Assembly (NCBI GenBank): GCA_001873075.1
Contig: MNYL01000113.1
Coordinates: 1 to 7,156, forward strand
Length of the DNA: 7,156 nt
Direction of reading: 5' to 3'
DNA from: Fibrobacteres bacterium CG2_30_45_31
GTDB taxonomy: Bacteria > Fibrobacterota > Fibrobacteria > Fibrobacterales > Fibrobacteraceae
Under the pieces are notes generated by a model. The model was not told the DNA's origin and made no database searches. It saw only the letters and a program-made list of their open reading frames with translations. The position numbers were made by a program, and so were the translations under genes. Below are positions 1-5,916 of this stretch, piece after piece. Position 1 is the first letter of the stretch; each line of letters opens with the position of its first letter.

Positions 1-1134
1 TCTTTGCCGATAGTCTCTGGCCCTTACAATCTAGAGACTTATTTCCCCGATAAAATCGTATTGAAACGCAACGATTCCTACTGGGGAAATGTCAAATATG
101 GAGGCAAAAAGCCAGCGCCAACGTATGTGATTCATTCCCTCTATACCGGCAACAATCACTTCAATAGTGCAATGACAAAGGGAAATCTTGACATTTCATC
201 TATTTTCATGCCGCGCATTTGGGAAAAAGAACGGGATGGCATTCGGGCATGGAGTAAGAAAGAACCGTACCATCTTCCGGGTTCTATCCCAACTCTTTTC
301 ATCGCCACCACCATGACTCCTTTTAGTGATGTGGTGTTTCGTCGTGCATTAGTTCATGCCGTCAATTTTGAAAAAATTAAGGACCGCGCAGTTTCTAACT
401 ATACCACCGCTGTAGAACCTGGCTTTATCCTTCCTTTTGGTCAAGAACTGAAATATTTCAATAAAGAGGATGCCGCCGCATTTGGGTATAAATACGATAT
501 TGCAAAGGCAAAACAAATACTTGCTGCTGGAGGTTATTCTTGGGATAGCAAGGGAAAACTTTTAAACAAGAGTGGAATGCCCATTCGTCCACTGAACATT
601 GAATGTCCTCAAGGCTGGACTGATTGGGAAGATGCAATTAAAGTCGTCATCGAATCTTTTAGCGAGATTGGCATTACTGCGAACCAAAAATTTGTGGACT
701 ACGGCGCTTGGGAAAAAGATCTCCGTTTCGGAACCTTTGACCTCATCATGAAGACGCAAACCGCAGACCTTTCGGCTGCCACTCCATGGAGCCGTTTCGA
801 CCAGGTAATGAGTAGCCGCAACATTAAACCTGTGGGCGAAGAAACCTTCACCAACCCCGGTCGTTATAAAAATGAGGAAGCTGATCGCTTGTTGTCCCTC
901 ATCCCCACGTTGAGTGACGAAAATGCATTAAAAAACGCCTATCGTGCCTTAAATAAAATTTTCATGCAAGATATCCCTGTGCTTCCCCTCATGTACCGAC
1001 CTAGCCAATTTTATCAATTTTCCACAAAGCACTGGGACAATTTCCCTACGGAAGAGAATCCCTATGCTCCCCCTCAAAGTTTAATCGTTGCAGCAAGCAT
1101 TAAAGCTTTGTGGGAAATTAAATCTATAAAGTGA
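1..1134 (+). CDS. ABC transporter solute-binding protein, family 5 (oligopeptide type), 5' end missing
   Basis: This would be the extracytoplasmic substrate-binding component of an ABC importer for peptides or similar small molecules. The reading frame is open from base 1, so the gene begins before the window; 377 codons are visible, against roughly 500-620 residues for the family, so the lipoprotein or signal sequence and first lobe are off-window. Family hallmarks are visible, counting from base 1: SGPY at residues 6-9 followed by LKRNDSYWG at 21-29, the usual 'GPY...RNxxYWG' signature of SBP_bac_5, and FRRALVHAVN at 113-122, matching the family's '(F/V)RxAlxxAid' helix. The tail (IFMQDIPVLPLMYRP, about 320-334) matches the typical C-terminal strand. 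It ends 17 bases before a strong terminator, so it is the last gene of its transcript. Substrate cannot be read from sequence; murein peptides are one option given the peptidase genes downstream, but that is inference. Confidence 0.9.
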   Translation, partial: SLPIVSGPYNLETYFPDKIVLKRNDSYWGNVKYGGKKPAPTYVIHSLYTGNNHFNSAMTKGNLDISSIFMPRIWEKERDGIRAWSKKEPYHLPGSIPTLFIATTMTPFSDVVFRRALVHAVNFEKIKDRAVSNYTTAVEPGFILPFGQELKYFNKEDAAAFGYKYDIAKAKQILAAGGYSWDSKGKLLNKSGMPIRPLNIECPQGWTDWEDAIKVVIESFSEIGITANQKFVDYGAWEKDLRFGTFDLIMKTQTADLSAATPWSRFDQVMSSRNIKPVGEETFTNPGRYKNEEADRLLSLIPTLSDENALKNAYRALNKIFMQDIPVLPLMYRPSQFYQFSTKHWDNFPTEENPYAPPQSLIVAASIKALWEIKSIK

Positions 1135-1150
1135 GATTAATCGCATTGAT

Positions 1151-1177
1151 AAAAAGCCCGCACGAAGCGGGCTTTTT
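1151..1177 (+). terminator. Rho-independent terminator after the solute-binding protein gene
   Basis: An 11-base arm (1151-1161, starting with five A and then GCCCGC) pairs perfectly with 1167-1177 (GCGGGC then five T) around a 5-base loop, ACGAA. The GC-rich core followed by a T run is a textbook intrinsic terminator. The A run on the other side means it could also act on minus-strand transcripts. It lies 17 bases after the upstream stop codon and 38 bases before the pssA start, so it separates the two transcription units. Confidence 0.92.
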
Positions 1178-1202
1178 ACTAGATTGTTGACCCATAATTA
1201 AT

Positions 1203-1206
1203 GGAG
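1203..1206 (+). promoter_or_regulatory. Ribosome binding site of pssA
   Basis: GGAG lies 8 bases upstream of the ATG at 1215 and supports that start. The next bases include CTCC (1210-1213), which could pair with GGAG across a 3-base loop. Such a short stem is weak and may be chance. Confidence 0.7.
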
Positions 1207-1214
1207 ATCCTCCG

Positions 1215-2042
1215 ATGAGAAAAACCCGTTTTATTCTTCCTAATGCCTTTACCAGTATGAATTTTCTTTTAGGGGTTTTTGCTATCTGTTGGGCTACAGG
1301 CGTGTTTGCTGATTTTTCTACCAAAGATCCGTTCCGTATGAGTGCCTATTTTGTCATTCTCTGCGTTTTACTTGATAAATTAGATGGTTTTGCGGCTCGT
1401 TTAGTGAACGCAAGTTCTGATTTTGGAGCCCAATTTGATAGTCTTGCCGATTTAATAGCCTTTGGACTCGCCCCTGCTTTCGGATTGTTTTTTTGCTACA
1501 AAGCAAATGTGCCAAAAGAATGGATGGCCGATAACCTGATTCTTATCTTAGTCGTATTTTCAGTCTATGTGCTTTGTGCTGCCATGCGTCTTGCAAAATA
1601 CAACGCCATGGATTCCGATGCCTACCACACCGTTTTTTCTGGCCTCCCCAGTACCTTTGCAGGTGGTTTGAATGTCGTCGTTCTTTCCTACGCGACCTCT
1701 AAAGGCCTTTTTGATACCGCCGCCACGGGTTGCACAAATTGTCTCTACATTCCCATGATCATTATGATCACCTCGGGTATTTTGATGGTAAGCCCGCTGT
1801 TCCTCCCCAAGCTCCAGCCGAGAAAAAATAAGCTTTTTAACTCCGTTCAGATTATTCTTATTATCGTCACCTATATCTCTGGATTTCTCTTTATTTCTCC
1901 GACCATCCCTTACATTAGCGAATACTTACTCATTCTCATGGGGGGGTATATTGTGGTCGGTTTTGGGTTTGGACTCGTCTCCAGAAATCAGATTATCGAA
2001 GAAGCTAAAAAAGAAGCCAAAGCCGCTGAAACCAATCAGTAG
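1215..2042 (+). CDS. pssA: CDP-diacylglycerol-serine O-phosphatidyltransferase (phosphatidylserine synthase)
   Basis: This integral membrane enzyme transfers a phosphatidyl group from CDP-diacylglycerol to L-serine, giving phosphatidylserine, the precursor of phosphatidylethanolamine. The CDP-alcohol phosphotransferase signature D-x2-DG-x2-AR-x8-G-x3-D-x3-D is complete: D54, D57, G58, A61, R62, G71, D75 and D79. The N-terminal 'LPNAFTSMNFLLGVFAI' (8-24), 'RLAKYN' (125-130) and 'GLPSTFAGG' (143-151) are typical of the serine branch of the family rather than PgsA or Pis. Several hydrophobic segments follow (around 15-31, 43-53, 107-122, 178-197, 211-228 and 237-255), and the tail is charged and Ala/Lys/Glu-rich (261-275). 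At 275 residues it fits the membrane (type II, Bacillus-like) class. No convincing promoter is seen in the 37 bases after the upstream terminator. The stop codon overlaps the 3' end of the convergent mpaA by 7 bases. Phosphatidylserine decarboxylase is not in the window. Confidence 0.93.
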   Translation: MRKTRFILPNAFTSMNFLLGVFAICWATGVFADFSTKDPFRMSAYFVILCVLLDKLDGFAARLVNASSDFGAQFDSLADLIAFGLAPAFGLFFCYKANVPKEWMADNLILILVVFSVYVLCAAMRLAKYNAMDSDAYHTVFSGLPSTFAGGLNVVVLSYATSKGLFDTAATGCTNCLYIPMIIMITSGILMVSPLFLPKLQPRKNKLFNSVQIILIIVTYISGFLFISPTIPYISEYLLILMGGYIVVGFGFGLVSRNQIIEEAKKEAKAAETNQ

Positions 2043-2743
2043 AATTCAGCGATAAACTTTGCAAACGGTTGCGCATAATTTGTAGCCAATGATTCCAAAG
2101 CCATCCGAGGAAGTTCCAGCGTTACGCAGTCAAGTGACGCTTCTTCGGCCCAGGTTCCGAAACTCCCCGGAGTTGCATACCCCAACCCCTGTTTCCAAGG
2201 GAGTCCAAAGATCGATTCCAGAGTCTGAACCAAGGGAGAATGGGTGGCACAATCGACGCAGCCTATCGGCGCATGCATGGCAACCACAGCTCGGGGATTT
2301 AGTGTAGAGATGAGACTGAGGAGTGCCCGAGTTTCAGCTTCGCTTTGGGGAGCCACCCCTGGAGAAAGTCTAGTTTCCCGAGGGGATTCCAACGTCAGGC
2401 GAGTAAAAACCGGTTTAGAAGACCAATTCAAAGCGGGGAAATTCCGATTAAGATCCACGCCATGAGCATTCCCTCGTGTTCCCCGCAACATCCCATCAGG
2501 ATTCGCGCAGAGGACAATGGCGACATGACGAGGGAGGCAACACAAACACCGAAGGGCCCGACTCAAAAGAAAAGTCGTTTCCGGTTCTTCGCCATGGATC
2601 CCTGCAAACACAAGAAGTCGACAATCGTCCGAGGAAGGAAAATAAGTGAGAGGGATTCCCATTTCTGAAATCCCATATTGAATGGGTTCAAAGGCAAATG
2701 AGCCTTGATCCTTTGTATCTCTATAAGAAATAGGGGTAGACAT
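2036..2743 (-). CDS. mpaA: Murein tripeptide amidase, M14 zinc carboxypeptidase family
   Basis: MpaA is a cytoplasmic zinc peptidase of peptidoglycan recycling: it cuts the gamma-D-glutamyl-diaminopimelate bond of murein tripeptide, releasing L-Ala-D-Glu and diaminopimelate. The M14 active site is visible: zinc ligands H50 and E53 in GIHGEE, the third ligand H157 in AMHAP, the substrate-binding GVDLNRNFP (95-103, with N99 and R100) and the catalytic glutamate E210 in TLELP. GYATPGSFGTWAEE (188-201) closely resembles the corresponding part of E. coli MpaA as I recall it, and the length (235 aa) matches that protein. There is no signal peptide, as expected. The ATG lies inside the upstream M15 peptidase gene (23-base overlap) and only a weak GAG precedes it, so translation probably depends on coupling. 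It is the last gene of the ruvC operon and overlaps the end of convergent pssA by 7 bases. A related M14 amidase with another peptide preference is the alternative. Confidence 0.88.
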   Translation of the reverse strand: MSTPISYRDTKDQGSFAFEPIQYGISEMGIPLTYFPSSDDCRLLVFAGIHGEEPETTFLLSRALRCLCCLPRHVAIVLCANPDGMLRGTRGNAHGVDLNRNFPALNWSSKPVFTRLTLESPRETRLSPGVAPQSEAETRALLSLISTLNPRAVVAMHAPIGCVDCATHSPLVQTLESIFGLPWKQGLGYATPGSFGTWAEEASLDCVTLELPRMALESLATNYAQPFAKFIAEFY

Positions 2744-3398
2744 AATCTCGAATCAGCGCATCAAAATGGGCTAACAAAAAATTTTTACAGGCAATGTCCG
2801 TATGACGATAAATATCGCGAAGACCCTCAGGCGCAAATTTTTTTTGAAGTTCTCTTGCCGATGCTAAATGCGAAAGATGCCACCGCTCTGGACGAATTTT
2901 TCCACGACCCGGTAAAAAAATGCGATCAAAGCCAAAGGAATTTTCCGTTTGAATTTGATGATCTAGCCACTCATGAAAAGGCGCAAACATACCCTCACAT
3001 TCGCGAGAAGTGAGCTGCACCTCATAATCTGCGGGAATGGCAGCGGCGTCGACGACATCGATTTCAGTCCCAAAGTGATGGCGACTTGCTCCTGGAAGTG
3101 CTGACCAGTTCAAGATGGTATAAGCTAATTCTTCTTCATCCGTAATTGGAATTTCTATACGGTTTCCCTCTGCATCTAACAGAGGGAGTCCTCCATGAGC
3201 CTTGCGGTTCCAAATCGAAAGTTGGCGATCAAAAGATCTATAGGCACTTTCTACGCGGAGTTCAAAACCCGCTTGATGTGCGGCCGCGCGCAAATGATTC
3301 AGAGGGGCTTCGACTAAATCCCGAATCATGAAATTTTCAGGTTGCAACGGAATAAGCCCCGATTCGTTTTTGCCGAAGAAAGAGTTTGCGTCTATCAT
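2721..3398 (-). CDS. M15 family (VanY-type) D,D- or L,D-carboxypeptidase, no signal peptide
   Basis: This is a zinc peptidase that removes a C-terminal D-amino acid from peptidoglycan stem peptides. The M15B/VanY hallmarks are SAYRSF (51-56), the zinc motif S-x-H-x2-G-x3-D as S105, H107, G110 and D114 (SRHHFGTEID), and E171-R-W-H174, giving the catalytic Glu and third zinc His. The length (225 aa) is the catalytic domain plus a C-terminal extension (about 185-225) that I do not recognise. The N-terminus is polar and shows no signal peptide or membrane anchor, unlike most VanY and DacB-type enzymes, so the protein may be cytoplasmic. Its ATG overlaps the ruvC stop codon as ATGA, with a GGGGGGA Shine-Dalgarno inside ruvC about 8 bases upstream, which fixes the start. 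It overlaps the start of mpaA by 23 bases. Vancomycin resistance is unlikely, as no vanR, vanS, vanH, vanA or vanX is nearby. A role supplying tripeptides to MpaA is inferred from context. Confidence 0.85.
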   Translation of the reverse strand: MIDANSFFGKNESGLIPLQPENFMIRDLVEAPLNHLRAAAHQAGFELRVESAYRSFDRQLSIWNRKAHGGLPLLDAEGNRIEIPITDEEELAYTILNWSALPGASRHHFGTEIDVVDAAAIPADYEVQLTSRECEGMFAPFHEWLDHQIQTENSFGFDRIFLPGRGKIRPERWHLSHLASARELQKKFAPEGLRDIYRHTDIACKNFLLAHFDALIRDYVYPYFL

Positions 3399-3943
3399 GG
3401 TAGAGTTCCCCCCATTTTTAAGATTAACTTACGCATGTCGTTTTTCCCTTTATGTTTCGGGGCTTTCGCGACAACGGGCGGAGGGGCTAATTCTGTCCAA
3501 GCAATAGCGAGAGCATCAGAAGCGTCCAATGGTCCTTCCATTTGTTTGAGGCGCAAATGCGTCTGTACCATCTGAGCAACGCGCTCCTTGCTTGAAGCCC
3601 CACTCCCAGTAACCGCCAGTTTCACAGAACGAGGACTGTACTCCGCAAAACTCATGTTTCGTTTTTTGCAAGTGACAAGAATTGCCCCACGCACGTGGCC
3701 TAATATCATTGCGCTCTTTACGTTCTTCGCAAAGAAAGCACTTTCCATGCTGAGGACCTGAGGTTTATGTTGTTCTAAAAGAACTTCTAATTCTGTGATA
3801 ATATGCAGCAATCGATCTTCAAAGGGGACATTCGTTTTGCAAGCGATACTCCCATATTCAAGGACTCGGACGCCCTTATCCCCTGTCGAAAGGAATGCGT
3901 AACCAGTGACATAGGAGCCTGGATCAATACCTAAAACAACCAT
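3395..3943 (-). CDS. ruvC: Holliday junction resolvase (crossover junction endodeoxyribonuclease)
   Basis: RuvC cuts Holliday junctions symmetrically during recombinational repair, working as a dimer with the RuvAB branch-migration motor. All four catalytic acidic residues are present in the expected places: D7 in LGIDPG, E67 in SMESAFF, and D140 and D143 in LDASDALAIA. 'SAFFAKN' (68-74) carries the aromatic at the position of E. coli Phe69, and 'TGSGASSKERV' (112-122) is the conserved basic loop. At 182 aa it is slightly longer than E. coli RuvC (173). The extra part is a Pro/Lys-rich tail (about 153-175). The start is certain from the MVVLGIDPG beginning, although no clear Shine-Dalgarno precedes it. 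It is the first gene of a minus-strand operon with two peptidoglycan peptidases; ruvA and ruvB are not in the window. It is divergent from the primase-helicase-like gene across 92 bases. Confidence 0.96.
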   Translation of the reverse strand: MVVLGIDPGSYVTGYAFLSTGDKGVRVLEYGSIACKTNVPFEDRLLHIITELEVLLEQHKPQVLSMESAFFAKNVKSAMILGHVRGAILVTCKKRNMSFAEYSPRSVKLAVTGSGASSKERVAQMVQTHLRLKQMEGPLDASDALAIAWTELAPPPVVAKAPKHKGKNDMRKLILKMGGTLP

Positions 3944-3974
3944 GCTTGAAAAGTAGAAAGATTTTCAGGTCCAT

Positions 3975-3999
3975 TCTTAATTAGATTTCTAGCTTAAGA
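3975..3999. repeat. Imperfect AT-rich inverted repeat upstream of the primase-helicase-like gene
   Basis: The left arm (3975-3984, TCTTAATTAG) pairs with the right arm (3989-3999, CTAGCTTAAGA) around a 4-base loop ATTT. The fold has one G-U pair and one bulged C at 3993. It may be an operator dyad or a weak RNA hairpin in the leader of the downstream gene. AT-richness makes chance occurrence possible. Confidence 0.4.
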
Positions 4000-4001
4000 G
4001 A

Positions 4002-4017
4002 GTTCCCTTATGGGAAC
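4002..4017. repeat. Perfect inverted repeat GTTCCC-N4-GGGAAC
   Basis: Six-base arms (4002-4007 and 4012-4017) pair perfectly around TTAT. The repeat ends 3 bases before the Shine-Dalgarno of the downstream gene, so it could be an operator shared by the divergent operons or a hairpin next to the ribosome binding site. There is no T run, so it is not a terminator. GTTC-N8-GAAC is not a LexA box I recognise. Confidence 0.5.
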
Positions 4018-4020
4018 CCA

Positions 4021-4028
4021 AAAGAGGT
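4021..4028 (+). promoter_or_regulatory. Ribosome binding site of the primase-helicase-like gene
   Basis: AAAGAGGT lies 7 bases before the ATG at 4036, a good Shine-Dalgarno match that decides this start. It is preceded almost directly by the 4002-4017 hairpin. Confidence 0.65.
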
Positions 4029-4035
4029 TTGAAAT

Positions 4036-5916
4036 ATGCTCCTAGACGAAGAACAATCAGGCTTGCTAAGAACAGAAACCCACCCGAAACGTTTAGGGAT
4101 TCCCCTCACGCGCTGGGGTAGGAATTTGATTTGCAGTTGCCCCTTCCATGCACCAGAAGAGACATCGCTCTTTTTTTATGATGCTCTAGGTTATTGGCGT
4201 TATCGTTGTCTTCAATGCGGTAGCGAAGGCGATTTAGTCGAATTTGTGATGCGGAGCCGGTTCAATGGTTTGGACGATTCCTCTGCGCGTAAAGAAGCTC
4301 TTGATTTTTGGGGCACCAATTCGAGTAAAGAACAGGATGACCCAGAAGAACATCCTTGGGTGAAAGAAGTGGGTGGCGAAAAATCCCGCGTGCTGGAAAG
4401 CTTTGTGCGCTATTGTCATTGGGCCGCTTGCAAAAGCGAAACTTCTGCAAATTATCTTTCCGAACGTGGGTGGAGCATTGGCCAAGCGCAGTTATACGGT
4501 ATCGGTTATTATAGCGGCGACCCGGAACCCTTTGTCAGTTATTGTATGATGGCGGGTATTGAGCGTCACCAGGTCAGTTTCTACCTAGACAATTTAGAAG
4601 TCTTTCATGAGCCGCGGATTACCATCCCCGCACGAAACTCTAAGGGAATTATCCATTCTGTTTATGGCCGTTCTATGGATTCGAACTTAGGACCAGACAC
4701 CTATGTATCTTTTGCTTCTGGGCCCACGGATATTCCATTCAACATTCAGCAGGATAATGAGCATCCGATTATTGTAGAAGGTTTCTTTGACGCTCTCACT
4801 GCGGATCTTGCGGGGATTCCGGGCGTCGTATCTACAACGTACCAGGAACTCACACAAAGTCATCTTTACAAGTTAAAGGCCTGTGGAGCCGATTCCATTA
4901 CGGTGATTCTTCGTCGCGAAAATAATCGTCGGGATCAAGAATTCCGCATACAGAAATACTTAGGACTTGCAGAAGCCCTCGGATTAAAGTTCAAATCGAT
5001 CATTCTCCCTAAAGAGGAAACCGTTGATCTTGTGGTGCGAAAAAATGGTGCCGATCAGTTGCTAGAACTTATTCACCACACTGAAGAAGATACCACTCAT
5101 ACCCACCGCCGTTCTGTACTCTTGCAGGATATTAAAGAGAATTTTGATACGGCCATGGGTTGCCCTCCAGAAATGAGTGTAGGCTATTCTCTCCCGAGTT
5201 TTCCCAAATTGACACAGACGATCGATGGTATTCAATCGGGGTATTTTTTCCTTTCTGCGCAACCCTTTGGTCTTAAAACCACAGCGTTGATAAGCTTTGC
5301 TTTGGATTTGATTGAATCCAATAAAAAATTAAAACTGATTTACATTGCTCTTGAAACCCCCAGGCGTCAAATTTTTGACCGTATTGTGGCGATGATTTCA
5401 GATGAATCCATTCTCTCGGTGAGAAAGCAAAGCCCCACAGAAGCGGTGAACCAACGTATTTTGGAAGGAACGAAAGAACTCATCAGTTACGTGCGCAATA
5501 ACCGACTCGAAATTTGGGAAGACTCCCCCACATTTGACAATGTGGAATTGATGAAAATTCTCAAAGAAGAACTCAAGGATCACCCGGACCTTCTCGTCAT
5601 TGTCGATGGTATTGATCACCTCCGTATTTCCGACAGGCCTGATATTTTGGACATTCATGAACGTCGTTCCTCGGTGATGCTTGATTTATATAAGGCTCTG
5701 GATATCCCCATTTTCTTAGGGGGGGAGCTTATTAATTCGGATGTAGGCCTTGTGGGACCGCGCCCCTATCTCCGGGATGCCGATTCGATTTATTGGGTAG
5801 AAGCCAAAGGTGGCAATGTGTTCCTTTCCGTAGATTCCAAACGTCTTGGCACGAATCATCTTTTTGAAGGAACCGTGCTCATGGCTAAAGCATCGAACCG
5901 GATGCGAGAAGAATGA
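4036..5916 (+). CDS. Primase-helicase-like protein: CHC2 zinc finger, degenerate Toprim, DnaB/gp4-type RecA-like domain
   Basis: The domain order and 626-aa length resemble T7 gp4 and Twinkle. The N-terminal DnaG-type zinc finger has ligands C35, H38, C58 and C61 (CPFH...CLQC) and the following GSEGDLVEFV (62-71). A Toprim-like domain begins at IIVEGFFDAL (245-254) and keeps the first acidic residue, E248, and D252. The expected metal-binding DxD is replaced by R293-R294-E295. A RecA/SF4 ATPase domain spans about 385-620. Its P-loop reads QPFGLKTT (409-416), with K414 and T415 present but the glycine before the lysine changed to Leu413. The catalytic-Glu motif ALE (E440) and Walker B VIVDGIDHL (D524) are kept, and LRDADSIYWV (579-588) resembles the DnaB region after the arginine finger. 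The protein probably still binds DNA and perhaps NTP as a ring, but primer synthesis looks lost (inference). A dedicated replicative DnaG or DnaB is unlikely. The stop overlaps the glycosyltransferase start as ATGA. Confidence 0.78.
   Translation: MLLDEEQSGLLRTETHPKRLGIPLTRWGRNLICSCPFHAPEETSLFFYDALGYWRYRCLQCGSEGDLVEFVMRSRFNGLDDSSARKEALDFWGTNSSKEQDDPEEHPWVKEVGGEKSRVLESFVRYCHWAACKSETSANYLSERGWSIGQAQLYGIGYYSGDPEPFVSYCMMAGIERHQVSFYLDNLEVFHEPRITIPARNSKGIIHSVYGRSMDSNLGPDTYVSFASGPTDIPFNIQQDNEHPIIVEGFFDALTADLAGIPGVVSTTYQELTQSHLYKLKACGADSITVILRRENNRRDQEFRIQKYLGLAEALGLKFKSIILPKEETVDLVVRKNGADQLLELIHHTEEDTTHTHRRSVLLQDIKENFDTAMGCPPEMSVGYSLPSFPKLTQTIDGIQSGYFFLSAQPFGLKTTALISFALDLIESNKKLKLIYIALETPRRQIFDRIVAMISDESILSVRKQSPTEAVNQRILEGTKELISYVRNNRLEIWEDSPTFDNVELMKILKEELKDHPDLLVIVDGIDHLRISDRPDILDIHERRSSVMLDLYKALDIPIFLGGELINSDVGLVGPRPYLRDADSIYWVEAKGGNVFLSVDSKRLGTNHLFEGTVLMAKASNRMREE

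Larger units (their letters stand above)
3944..4035. promoter_or_regulatory. Divergent intergenic region between ruvC and the primase-helicase-like gene
   Basis: These 92 bases must hold the 5' signals of both operons unless transcription enters from elsewhere. The region is AT-rich and contains two tandem inverted repeats, listed separately. I could not pick a -10/-35 pair with correct spacing on either strand; a TTGAAA at 3946-3951 has no good -10 partner. Assignment as promoter region rests on gene orientation. Confidence 0.5.

Noticed and set aside
1187..1198. TTGACC and CATAAT as a promoter for pssA
   Set aside because: The two boxes nearly touch, so they cannot form a -35/-10 pair, and no partner at 16-18 bases is found for either.
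2345..2668. 107-codon open frame on the plus strand inside mpaA
   Set aside because: It lies fully antisense to a gene with a complete set of M14 catalytic motifs; the translation is low-complexity, basic and resembles nothing, and no ribosome binding site was noted.
2721..3398. VanY as part of a vancomycin-resistance cluster
   Set aside because: No vanR, vanS, vanH, ligase or vanX gene is present, and the gene is embedded in a ruvC-mpaA operon.
4234..4485. Minus-strand frames opposite the zinc-finger part of the primase-helicase-like gene
   Set aside because: They overlap each other and the zinc-finger coding sequence, and their products show no family features.
4036..5916. Reading this gene as the replicative DnaG or DnaB, or as a prophage marker
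   Set aside because: The domain fusion differs from chromosomal DnaG and DnaB, key catalytic residues are changed, and the neighbours are housekeeping genes without phage structural, integrase or lysis genes.
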